Positions 15,583 to 22,378 of a stretch of 23,435 nt of DNA are shown here, in pieces (the first letter of the stretch is position 1; each line of letters opens with the position of its first letter). This DNA comes from Ruminococcus sp. (GTDB lineage: Bacteria > Bacillota_A > Clostridia > Oscillospirales > Ruminococcaceae). The DNA is taken from positions 1 to 23,435 of the forward strand of contig JAFVAN010000016.1 in assembly GCA_017480485.1 (NCBI GenBank), in the 5' to 3' direction. The position numbers and the translations under genes are program-made. The notes under the pieces were generated by a model. It was given only the letters and a program-made list of their open reading frames with translations. It was not told the DNA's origin and ran no database searches.

Positions 15583-15675
15583 AGTCGCATGAGCGGCGGC
15601 ACGCCGCCTCACAGCGGTCGATACTTAGGGGGCTCCCTCGCGGTACGGTGGCACTCAGAGGGGGCGTGCGGGAGG
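15583..15675 (+). repeat. Family 2 intergenic repeat (copy 5)
   Basis: GTCGCATGAGC, the inner hairpin GGCGGC-AC-GCCGCC, then CACAGCGGTCG, GGGGGCTCCCTCGCGGTACG, CACTCAGAGG and GGGCGTGCGGG. The order matches copies 3 and 4. It lies between the GNAT-Nudix stop and the paaK start but in the opposite orientation to those genes, unlike the other family 2 copies. Confidence 0.78.
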
Positions 15676-15686
15676 GTGGTGAGGAC

Positions 15687-16712
15687 TCAGGTCTGCGGGG
15701 CCTGCCTGCTCTCATAATATTCCTTCAAAAGCATAAGGGTGTTGTATTCCCGCTTATTCCATGCGCGAACTCCCTCGCCCTCGAACATTTTTGTGTTTAT
15801 TGCTATGGCCTCGTCAAGGGTGCAGATGCAGCGCTTCATGCCCAGCTGCTTTTCGTGCTCCGAGAGGTCGGCGGCGCCGAAGCTTTCTTCTATCTCGCAG
15901 AAATAGATATGGCTGAACTGGTGCCAGATCGCAGGCTCGTTGAGGGAGAGGCGCTTTTCCTCAATATAGCCGAAGGGCCGCACGGTCTCGGGCTTTACCA
16001 CAGCTCCTGTCTCCTCCCTGACCTCCCGGACAAGGGTCTCAAGGTCGGTCTCGCCCTCCTCCTGTCCGCCGCCGGGGATCTTCAGCTCGCCCCGGCTGCT
16101 CTTGATAAAGAGGATGCCGCCTCGGGTCTCGATCATCCCCCGGACTGCGGTGCGCCTTATCTCGGGATAGGCGGGGTCGTAATTGTGCTCGTCCATCAGC
16201 AGGAGGCACTTCATCTCATCCTCACTGCTGTCCGATTTTTTGTACTGTTTCAGATCACATTCCATTATGTATTCCTCGTCGTTCTCGCCGCAGGGGACAA
16301 AGCCTGCGCGGCGGTACATCTTAACGGCGTAGTTGCGCTTCTGGACGGCCAGCGAGGTCCGCTCATAGCCCTCCCGGGCCAGCAGGGCGAGCATTTCCCT
16401 CAGCAGCCCGGTGCCAATTCCCCTGCCCCGATACTCTGGGTAGAGGGAGATAGCCAGGGACGGGGTGTCGTTGTCGATGTGGCCGTAGTCCTCCATTATT
16501 CTGGCCCAGACGGTGCCGACGATGCGGCCCTCCTCAACGGCGCAGAGGGCGTAGTCCCCCTCCCGCCTGCCAAAGTCCTCAACATATACCTGAAGCTCCG
16601 GCCGGAGGATGATATCCCGGGGCGGGGGCTCGACCCCCTCTGGGATAAAGATGGCCTCATAGAGGAAGTCGTCCAGCAGCTTATATTCGTTTTTTTCAAG
16701 GGGTCTTATCAT
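15687..16712 (-). CDS. GNAT acetyltransferase - Nudix hydrolase fusion protein
   Basis: This 341-aa cytosolic protein has two enzyme domains. Residues 1-155 are a GNAT N-acetyltransferase with the acetyl-CoA-binding signature YRGRGIGTGLL (95-105) and the typical VQKRNYAVKMYRRAGF ending. Residues about 165-330 are a Nudix hydrolase with a complete Nudix box at 215-237 (G-x5-E-x7-REVREETG). Substrates cannot be read from sequence. One possibility is house-cleaning of a nucleotide derivative plus acetylation of a related amine. The ATG at 16712 has GGAGG only 4 bases upstream, which is short. It is separated from hflX by a family 1 repeat and from paaK by a family 2 repeat. Confidence 0.9.
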   Translation of the reverse strand: MIRPLEKNEYKLLDDFLYEAIFIPEGVEPPPRDIILRPELQVYVEDFGRREGDYALCAVEEGRIVGTVWARIMEDYGHIDNDTPSLAISLYPEYRGRGIGTGLLREMLALLAREGYERTSLAVQKRNYAVKMYRRAGFVPCGENDEEYIMECDLKQYKKSDSSEDEMKCLLLMDEHNYDPAYPEIRRTAVRGMIETRGGILFIKSSRGELKIPGGGQEEGETDLETLVREVREETGAVVKPETVRPFGYIEEKRLSLNEPAIWHQFSHIYFCEIEESFGAADLSEHEKQLGMKRCICTLDEAIAINTKMFEGEGVRAWNKREYNTLMLLKEYYESRQAPQT

Positions 16713-16723
16713 GGGGCCTCCGC

Positions 16724-16836
16724 TCTAGAGGTTAGAAATTAGATGTTAGAGGTTAGAGAAGGTGTCCGCAAAGCGGACAAATTATTATATACGCCGAAGG
16801 CGCACCACATCTAACCTCTCATCTCTCACCTCTAGC
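16724..16836 (-). repeat. Family 1 intergenic repeat (copy 4, TTAGA arms, inverted)
   Basis: This is the reverse complement of the copy at 9686, with near-identical sequence: arm AGATGTTAGAGGTTAG, perfect hairpin GTCCGC-AAA-GCGGAC, then GCCGAAGGCGCACCA and CATCTAACCTCTCATCTC. The element overlaps the 3' end of hflX, whose last codons and TGA stop are repeat sequence. Confidence 0.87.
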
Positions 16837-18090
16837 TTCGCTACTGTCCGAATATTTGTACTGTTCCACCCTACTGTAGAGCTTGGCGTCCACAAGGGCG
16901 TCAACCAGGGTGCCCTCGGGGGTGTATTCCTCCGAGAATATCTTCCCCTCCCGACGGATGTCCGCAAGCAGCGAGCCCTCGGTGAAGGGTATGAGCAGCC
17001 GCAGCTTCTTGGCGCTCTGGGGCAGGGCCGCAGCGATGGCCGCAAGCATTTTCGGTATGCCGTCGCCGTGCTTGGCGGAGATCTTCACGGTCCTCTCGTC
17101 CTCGGGCAGGTCGGCGGCGTAGGGGATCAGGTCGCACTTGTTGAAGGCCGTGACCACGGGTATGCCCTCGCAGCCCAGCTCCTTCAACAGCTCCAAAGTC
17201 ACCTCTGCCTGCTTGCGGCAGTCCTCGTTGGAGGCATCCACGATATGCAGGATGACGTCGGCGTCTGCGGCCTCCTCAAGGGTGGACTTAAAGGCCTCTA
17301 CCAGCTGGTGAGGCAGGCGGCTTATGAGGCCGACGGTATCTATCAGCATCACCGAACGCCCGTCGGGCAGCTCGATGGCCCGCGAGGTGGTCTCAAGGGT
17401 GGCAAAGAGCTTGTTCTCAGCGAGGATCCCAGCGTCCGTCAGGGTGTTCAGCAGGGTGGATTTGCCCACGTTGGTATAGCCCACGATGGCGCAGACCAGC
17501 ACGCCGCCCTTGTGCCTGCGAGTGCGGTGGAGTGAGCGGCGCTTTTCTATCTCCTTTAGCTCCCCGCTGAGGGCGGAGATGCGGGCGCGGATGTGGCGCT
17601 TGTCGGTCTCCAGCTTGCTCTCGCCGGGGCCTCTGGTGCCGATGCCTGCGCCAAGGCGGGAGAGCTTTACCCCCATTCCCGCCAGCCTAGGCAGCCTGTA
17701 GCGGTACTGAGCGATCTCCACCTGTATCCTGCCCTCGTGGGTAGTGGCCCGCTGAGCAAAGATATCAAGTATCAGTGTGGTGCGGTCTATGGTGTGGACA
17801 TTGCATACGGCCTCGATGTTTCGCACCTGCGTGGCTGTCAGCTCGCAGTCGAAGATTATCTGGTCGATGTCCTCGCTCTCGCAGAGCTCCGCCATTTCCT
17901 CCAGCCTTCCGGAGCCGATGCAGGTGGCGGAGTCGTAGGCGGGGCGGCGCTGAGTTACCCTTAAAACGGTCTCGGCCCCCGCAGTGTCTGCCAGCTCCTC
18001 CAGCTCGTCAAGGGAGCGCTCTGCGTCATATTCCCCCAGATCCACGGCGCAGAGCATGACCCTGGGTCTTTTTATTTCAGTTTCTGTCAT
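16819..18090 (-). CDS. hflX: GTPase HflX
   Basis: HflX is a ribosome-associated GTPase that splits stalled or stress-damaged 70S ribosomes. The 423-aa protein has the HflX N-terminal domain with GIGTRGPGESKLETDKR (149-165), G1 GYTNVGKST (204-212), G3 DTVG (251-254) and a G4 NKCD motif. The ATG at 18090 overlaps the end of the preceding membrane-protein gene by 14 bases. The last seven residues, SEARGER, and the stop derive from a family 1 repeat, so the natural C-terminus seems to have been replaced or extended by the element. The GTPase core is unaffected. Confidence 0.96.
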   Translation of the reverse strand: MTETEIKRPRVMLCAVDLGEYDAERSLDELEELADTAGAETVLRVTQRRPAYDSATCIGSGRLEEMAELCESEDIDQIIFDCELTATQVRNIEAVCNVHTIDRTTLILDIFAQRATTHEGRIQVEIAQYRYRLPRLAGMGVKLSRLGAGIGTRGPGESKLETDKRHIRARISALSGELKEIEKRRSLHRTRRHKGGVLVCAIVGYTNVGKSTLLNTLTDAGILAENKLFATLETTSRAIELPDGRSVMLIDTVGLISRLPHQLVEAFKSTLEEAADADVILHIVDASNEDCRKQAEVTLELLKELGCEGIPVVTAFNKCDLIPYAADLPEDERTVKISAKHGDGIPKMLAAIAAALPQSAKKLRLLIPFTEGSLLADIRREGKIFSEEYTPEGTLVDALVDAKLYSRVEQYKYSDSSEARGER

Positions 18091-18973
18091 ATTGCCTCAT
18101 CTTTTCTTCTATCAGCCGCTTTTCAAGGGCGCGGCCCCGGACCTGGTTGACTGTCAGCGAGAGGAGGAAGAGCCCTCCGCAGGCCGCAGCAAGGGCCCGG
18201 TGGTATTTTTCGATAAAGTCCGGCAGCAGGCCCTTGCCCTCGTAGTAGCCCAAGGCTGCAAAGGCGACGGCGCCCACGGCGAACGATCCTGCCACAAAGG
18301 CCGAAAGGCAGCCCCTGTTGGCGGCCCGGACAAGGCGGGGCTCCCGAACGGGATGGTGCTGGCCGATACGGCGCTCCCGCTCCGAGATATCGCAGGGGAA
18401 CAGGTATATCCTGTCGTCGGAGATATATCTCATCCTGACGCGGACGAAGCGGTAATAGCGCTCCTCCATCGCGGTGTTATACTGCTTGTTTGGCACCCGG
18501 CTCTCGATGCCGTTAAGGGAGACGAAGTAGGTGTAGGTAGTGCTGGTGGAGCCGTCGGTGTCGGTGGTGGTCTCGGACTCGACGCGCTTGTCGGTGCAGA
18601 CCCCTCCGAAGACGTCCCAGCGGCCCGTCAGGAACCGTGCAAGCAGCCTGACGGCGCCAAGGCCCACAAAGAACAGCACCAGCATCGGGATAGCGCCCAG
18701 GAACAGCAGCGTCGGCATTTTTGAAAGCTCGTCCCGGTAAAATACAGCGGCCCCACAGGCCCCCGCCAGCAGCAGCCAGCAGCTGCCCGCCCGGACAACC
18801 AGCCCGGAGATGACCTTGTTCGCATACTCCCTGCCGTCCCCCTCGGGATAGACGTCGTAGCCGCAGAGATAGGGGCTCATACGCTCGCGCTTTGCGGCGC
18901 GCTGCTGCTCCGCCCGGGCCACCGCAGCCCTGAAGCTCTCGCTCACGGTGTTTACGAGCTTATCGATAAACAT
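18077..18973 (-). CDS. Hypothetical membrane protein, four predicted helices
   Basis: This 298-aa protein has no family that I recognise. The N-terminus (1-55) is charged and predicted helical. Hydrophobic segments lie at about 58-80 and 88-113, then a soluble region at about 115-225 rich in Thr and Tyr (TTTDTDGSTSTTYTYFVSLN, then a beta-like stretch ending RRIGQHHP). Two further membrane helices follow at about 228-250 and 262-282, then a basic tail. The layout of two hairpins around a cytosolic domain resembles several small Firmicutes membrane proteins of unknown role. The start is ATG at 18973, with AGGGAGG upstream and its own promoter. It overlaps hflX by 14 bases and is therefore first in the operon. 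Confidence 0.8.
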   Translation of the reverse strand: MFIDKLVNTVSESFRAAVARAEQQRAAKRERMSPYLCGYDVYPEGDGREYANKVISGLVVRAGSCWLLLAGACGAAVFYRDELSKMPTLLFLGAIPMLVLFFVGLGAVRLLARFLTGRWDVFGGVCTDKRVESETTTDTDGSTSTTYTYFVSLNGIESRVPNKQYNTAMEERYYRFVRVRMRYISDDRIYLFPCDISERERRIGQHHPVREPRLVRAANRGCLSAFVAGSFAVGAVAFAALGYYEGKGLLPDFIEKYHRALAAACGGLFLLSLTVNQVRGRALEKRLIEEKMRQYDRN

Positions 18974-19007
18974 AAGACAGCCTCCCTTCGGCTTGCTGTG
19001 CTTTTAC

Positions 19008-19036
19008 ATTATAGCACATTATTGTGTAAAAGTAAA
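19008..19036 (-). promoter_or_regulatory. SigA-type promoter for the membrane protein-hflX operon
   Basis: On the minus strand TTTACT (19031-19036), 17 bases, TATAAT (19008-19013), with the surrounding TGCTATAATGTAAA also seen at the glmM-like and surface-protein promoters. Confidence 0.75.
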
Positions 19037-19041
19037 GGTCT

Positions 19042-19078
19042 AAAAAAAGCACCACCGTATAATGCAATACGATGGTGC
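19042..19078 (-). terminator. Rho-independent terminator after the DUF6465-like gene
   Basis: On the minus strand a 12-bp stem (GCACCATCGTAT with ATACGGTGGTGC, one G-T pair, 6-base loop) is followed by seven T residues. It lies 24 bases past the stop codon of the 19102 gene and just ahead of the next promoter. Confidence 0.93.
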
Positions 19079-19101
19079 CGGATCATCCTTCAAAGAATGG
19101 C

Positions 19102-19491
19102 TTAGAGCTCTACCTTGCCGTCTACCTTGTTGTTTACTACATAGTAAGCAGCATTGTCCTCGGGCTTAACGTAAACCTTGATGTTTCTTACAACGCCCTT
19201 GTTGTTAGCCTTGAAATCAGCCTTAGCATTAGCGATGATGGTGTCAACGTCGATCTGCTTGTCGCCGTACTCAACGAAAACAACTTCCTTCTTAGCGGCC
19301 TCAGCCTTCTCGGCTACCTTCTTGACGGTCTTCTTAGCTGCAGCGGAGCCTGCCTTAGCAGTCTTCTTAACAGCCTTTGTGCCGGTCTTAGCGGCCTTCT
19401 TAACAGTCTCGGTGGCTGCCTTAGCCTCGGTCTTAACGGTCTCGGCTACCTTCTCTGCTGTCTCCTTGACAGCTGCCTTCTTATCTGCCAT
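19102..19491 (-). CDS. DUF6465-like protein with histone-like Lys/Ala-rich N-terminus
   Basis: This protein is 128 aa from ATG 19491, chosen because AAAGGAG sits 8 bases upstream; the longer TTG-initiated reading would include that ribosome site. Residues 1-70 are almost entirely Ala, Lys, Thr and Glu, with repeated VKK, AKK and ETVK units, like the tails of histone H1-like proteins. Residues 72-128 form a compact domain (VVFVEYGDKQIDVDTIIANA through VYVKPEDNAAYYVVNNKVDG) that matches what I recall as DUF6465. The function is unknown; DNA or RNA compaction is plausible given the tail and the adjacent HU gene, 18 bp upstream in the same unit. Codon use is strongly biased, suggesting high expression. 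Confidence 0.85.
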   Translation of the reverse strand: MADKKAAVKETAEKVAETVKTEAKAATETVKKAAKTGTKAVKKTAKAGSAAAKKTVKKVAEKAEAAKKEVVFVEYGDKQIDVDTIIANAKADFKANNKGVVRNIKVYVKPEDNAAYYVVNNKVDGKVEL

Positions 19492-19527
19492 GATGAATTC
19501 TCCTTTCAAATACTTTCCAAAAAGGAA

Positions 19528-19803
19528 TTACTTGTTTACAGCGTCCTTAAGAGCCTTGCCGGCCTTGAACGCAGGAACGTCCTTAGCCTCAACATGGATG
19601 GGCTTCTTGGTTGCAGGGTTGATAGCTTCCTTCTCAGCTCTGTGTCTTACCTCAAAGGTACCAAAGCCAACGAGGGAAACCTTCTCCTTCTTAACGAGAG
19701 CCTCAGTGATAGAGTCTACTACTGCAGAAAGAGCCTTCTCTGCGTCCTTCTTGCTGTATCCGCCTTTTTCAGCGATTGCTGCTACGAGTTCTGACTTAGT
19801 CAT
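19528..19803 (-). CDS. hup: HU family DNA-binding protein
   Basis: HU is an abundant nucleoid protein that binds and bends DNA as a dimer. The 91-aa protein has normal length and every HU hallmark: MTKSELVAAIAEK at the start, the core VSLVGFGTFEVRHRAEKEAI and the DNA-intercalating INPATKKPI arm tip, then PAFKAGKALKDAVN. The ATG at 19803 has GGAGG upstream. A consensus promoter precedes it and a strong terminator follows the next gene, so HU and the DUF6465-like gene form a two-gene unit. Confidence 0.98.
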   Translation of the reverse strand: MTKSELVAAIAEKGGYSKKDAEKALSAVVDSITEALVKKEKVSLVGFGTFEVRHRAEKEAINPATKKPIHVEAKDVPAFKAGKALKDAVNK

Positions 19804-19837
19804 GGTAAATTACCTCCAAATAATTTATTCTGCTGAT

Positions 19838-19866
19838 ATTATAGCCTATTTTGCGCGGTTTGTCAA
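19838..19866 (-). promoter_or_regulatory. SigA-type promoter for HU
   Basis: On the minus strand TTGACA (19861-19866), 17 bases, TATAAT (19838-19843). Both boxes are consensus, as expected for a highly expressed gene. Confidence 0.92.
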
Positions 19867-20171
19867 TTCAATTATCGCATTTTTCCTGCGTTTTTTCAAT
19901 CTTTGTTGAAATAATATAAAATATCCGAAGGGGAAGAGAAAGATTTTTGTATTTATTAACACAATATTTCGTATGTCAAATACGTTTTCTTCGGCTAAGA
20001 TGGTCCGAGGGGGCTAAAAAAATCACATAAAACCGCCGTTTCAGGAAAAACGGGGCCATCGGGCCGCCCGCAGCTTCGAAGGATATACGAAATTTTGCTT
20101 TACACTTTATTCATATTATTGCCGAAGATTGGAATAATAGGCCACCACATGACGCTGGACACCCGAGGGGT
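19867..20171. other. Intergenic stretch and composition boundary
   Basis: No convincing gene is seen. Sequence shifts from GC-rich to AT-rich here. Small features include a GCCGTTTCAGGAAAAACGG hairpin near 20034 and a GGGCCATCGGGCCGCCCG block near 20053. The 3' end may contain degraded coding sequence of the SDR remnant that follows. Confidence 0.5.
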
Positions 20172-20363
20172 CGGAGGGGCGATTTTTACAAGAATATGTT
20201 TGCAAAGTGTCCGGCAGGAAGACCCGGCACTGCCGATGAGGTGGCGAATGTTGCGGAGCTACTAATGAGCGACAAGGGCGCATTTATCACGGGTTCAACA
20301 TTCCTGATAGACGGCGGTGCGACTTCGAGCTATTTCTATGGAGCATTAAGACCTACGGAATGA
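20172..20363 (+). pseudogene. 3' remnant of a short-chain dehydrogenase/reductase gene
   Basis: The frame ending at TGA 20361-20363 reads DFYKNMFAKCPAGRPGTADE, then VANVAELLMSDKGAFITGS, TFLIDGGATSSYFYG and ALRPTE. This is the standard C-terminus of SDR oxidoreductases, including the GRPG, FITG and IDGG signatures. The Rossmann nucleotide motif and the YxxxK catalytic region (about 180 residues) are missing, and no start codon context is present. The recognisable part begins around 20181. The stop overlaps the ribosome site of the acetyltransferase gene, so both were once in one operon. Confidence 0.82.
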
Positions 20364-20372
20364 GGTGTTGAT

Positions 20373-20933
20373 ATGACAGTATTTGAAGAACTGCGTGAGG
20401 GCAAGTCCTATGATATTCGTGACGAGAAATATCAGCGTGAAGCCCACGGCGAAATGGACAGATGCAGGCATATCTGCTGGCAGATAAACTCCACAGACCC
20501 TGCCGACAGGGAGCGTATTATGGAGCTTGAAAACGAACTGCTGAACGGTCAGATGAAGGAGGGCAATTTCTTCACTCCGCCGTTTCAGATCGATTGTGCA
20601 AACAGAGTATTTCTCGGAAAGAATGTCTTTGCAAACCACGGGTTGACTGTCATGTCAATAGGCACGATCACCATTGAGGACGGCGTGATGATGGGCCCGG
20701 AGGTCGGGCTGTTCACTGTCAACCACGAGCCGAACAATATCCGTGTTATCAAAACAAAAGAGATTCACATCAAGAAAAATGCGTGGATCGGCGCAAGAGT
20801 GAATATCCTTGCAGGCGTGACAATCGGTGAAAATGCGATCGTCGGCACGGGTTCTGTTGTGACGAAGGATATTCCCGATAACTGTGTGGCTGTGGGGAAT
20901 CCTGCAAGAGTGATAAAGAGGATAGATGAGTGA
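20373..20933 (+). CDS. Maltose/galactoside-type sugar O-acetyltransferase (LacA/Maa/NodL-like)
   Basis: This 186-aa cytosolic enzyme transfers acetyl from acetyl-CoA to a sugar hydroxyl. It has the N-terminal Mac domain, with residues 1-60 including CRHICWQINSTDPADRERI. The left-handed beta-helix of hexapeptide repeats follows (IGTITIEDGVMMGPEVGLFT, AWIGARVNILAGVTIGENAI, VGTGSVVTKDIPDNCVAVGN), as does the catalytic histidine in VNHEP at 117-121. The tail GNPARVIKRI is typical. Length matches the family. The start is ATG, with GAGGTG overlapping the stop of the SDR remnant. The acceptor sugar cannot be predicted. Base composition is lower in GC than the genes to the left. Confidence 0.93.
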   Translation: MTVFEELREGKSYDIRDEKYQREAHGEMDRCRHICWQINSTDPADRERIMELENELLNGQMKEGNFFTPPFQIDCANRVFLGKNVFANHGLTVMSIGTITIEDGVMMGPEVGLFTVNHEPNNIRVIKTKEIHIKKNAWIGARVNILAGVTIGENAIVGTGSVVTKDIPDNCVAVGNPARVIKRIDE

Positions 20934-20969
20934 ACATAGAAAAATATTTGTAAAGGATGATCGTAAACT

Positions 20970-21578
20970 TTGAGTGAAATACTTGATGATATAGAAAATG
21001 CCCGCAAGGAAAATGATGAAATAAAAGGCAGAAATTATGAGCGTGAGATCATAAGCTCTGCTGACTTCTCTATGATTGACTTTCAGTCTGTCACGTTTGA
21101 GGGGTGTCGTTTTATCGAGTGTGATCTGAGCAAGGCGAGTTTCTATAACTGTAAATTCCTGCATTGCGATCTATCTAACTGCAAGCTGCCGGACAGCTAT
21201 TGGAAAGAATGCGAAATGTCAGACTGCAATTGCAAAGGCATTAACCTCACTAAAGGTACGTTCAAGCAGACCATATTAAAAAACAATACCCTTATCTACG
21301 GATTACTCTCGGAGTGTACATTCGATAGTTGTAGGGTATTAACTTGTAATTTATCCAATGCGCTCTTTTCACAGGTCACTCTGCGTCATACCAAATTCAG
21401 CGAGTGTCGATTCATATGTGCTGAAATGTTCAAGACAAGTCTAAGAGGTATTGACTTATCTGATTGTGATATTTCAGGTATAGCTCTTTCGGATACATTA
21501 TACGAGTTGCGAGGTGCTGAAGTCTCGTATGATCAAGCTGTGGATTTGATAGGTCTGCTGGGTATTAAGGTAAAATAA
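20970..21578 (+). CDS. Pentapeptide-repeat protein
   Basis: This 202-aa protein is built from A(D/N)Lxx-like pentapeptides from about residue 30 to 180 (ADFSM, VTFEG CRFIE CDLSK ASFYN CKFLH CDLSN and so on), expected to fold as a right-handed quadrilateral beta-helix. It is unusually rich in Cys. The N-terminal 28 residues are a charged helix. The C-terminus LRGAEVSYDQAVDLIGLLGI matches a cap seen in many stand-alone pentapeptide proteins, including Qnr-like gyrase protectors, but function is not established. The start is TTG at 20970, the only in-frame option that includes the N-terminal helix, with AAAGGATG about 12 bases upstream. Confidence 0.88.
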   Translation: MSEILDDIENARKENDEIKGRNYEREIISSADFSMIDFQSVTFEGCRFIECDLSKASFYNCKFLHCDLSNCKLPDSYWKECEMSDCNCKGINLTKGTFKQTILKNNTLIYGLLSECTFDSCRVLTCNLSNALFSQVTLRHTKFSECRFICAEMFKTSLRGIDLSDCDISGIALSDTLYELRGAEVSYDQAVDLIGLLGIKVK

Positions 21579-21624
21579 TAATGCAATAAACAATTGGATT
21601 TAGTCAAATTTGAGGTAAAAACAA

Positions 21625-22377
21625 ATGAGAAAGAGAATTATAACATTGCTTTCAACCATTTTGATCGGCATTACAATGACTGCCTGCGGTTCGGGTGAGC
21701 CTGCTTCTGCTCCGAGCGTTGCAGACAATGACAGAGCAGCCGTGCAGGAAAAGCTGAACAAGGACGAAAGTAAAACAGAAACTACTGCATCGACTGATGA
21801 TGATAAGCAAGCTGAAACAACCGAAGCCTCTGCCGAGAAGTCAGAGGAACAGACTTCGGACGGTACGAATATCCTTGTGGCATACTTCTCCCGTGCCGAT
21901 GAGAATTATTCCGTCGGAACAATAGAGGTCGGCAATACGCAGATACTTGGAGAGTATATTGCAAGCGAGGTCGGTGCTGACAGTTTTCATATTGAAACGG
22001 TAACGCCCTATCCGGCAGACTATGACGAGTGCTGTGATGTGGCGAAACAGGAACTGAATGACAAGGCTCGTCCCGAAATAACCGGCTCAGTCGATATGGA
22101 GCAGTATGACATCGTGTTCCTCGGCTATCCGATCTGGTGGGGCGATATGCCGATGGCGGTTTATACATTTATGGAGAGCTACGACTGGTCGGATAAGGTC
22201 GTGATCCCGTTCTGCACCCATGAGGGCAGCGGACTTTCAGGAACTGACAGCAGTATCGCAAGTGTGACGGGCGCACAGGTGCTGACAGCGATTGATATGC
22301 GCGGAAGTACGGCTCAGGCACTGAATGATGATACAAAACAGACCGTCCGCACATGGCTTGACGATTTGGGTTTCTGA
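21625..22377 (+). CDS. Flavodoxin-domain lipoprotein
   Basis: This 250-aa exported lipoprotein has a signal peptide (MRKRIITLLSTILIGITMTA) ending in the lipobox TMTAC with Cys21 as lipidation site. A Ser/Thr/Glu/Lys-rich linker of about 55 residues follows, then a flavodoxin fold from about 82. The FMN phosphate-loop region is NILVAYFSRADENY, followed by DIVFLGYPIWWGDMP and VVIPFCTHEGSGLSG, as in Flavodoxin_4 proteins. It should be anchored on the outer face of the membrane and carry FMN for one- or two-electron transfer. The DUF4405 gene starts two bases after its stop, suggesting the two form an electron-transfer pair. The ribosome site is GAGG. Confidence 0.92.
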   Translation: MRKRIITLLSTILIGITMTACGSGEPASAPSVADNDRAAVQEKLNKDESKTETTASTDDDKQAETTEASAEKSEEQTSDGTNILVAYFSRADENYSVGTIEVGNTQILGEYIASEVGADSFHIETVTPYPADYDECCDVAKQELNDKARPEITGSVDMEQYDIVFLGYPIWWGDMPMAVYTFMESYDWSDKVVIPFCTHEGSGLSGTDSSIASVTGAQVLTAIDMRGSTAQALNDDTKQTVRTWLDDLGF

Positions 22378-22378
22378 T

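Noticed and set aside
19492..19509. Six-residue longer start for the DUF6465-like protein
   Set aside because: The extra codons consist of the ribosome binding site itself (AAAGGAG).
19930..20160. Possible small RNA or riboswitch in the gap upstream of the SDR remnant
   Set aside because: Only short, weak hairpins and no promoter-terminator pair could be found, so there is too little support to call it.
22325..22378. Longer N-terminus for the DUF4405 gene
   Set aside because: It would overlap the flavodoxin gene by 53 bases and adds a non-conserved segment; ATG 22379 directly follows the flavodoxin stop.
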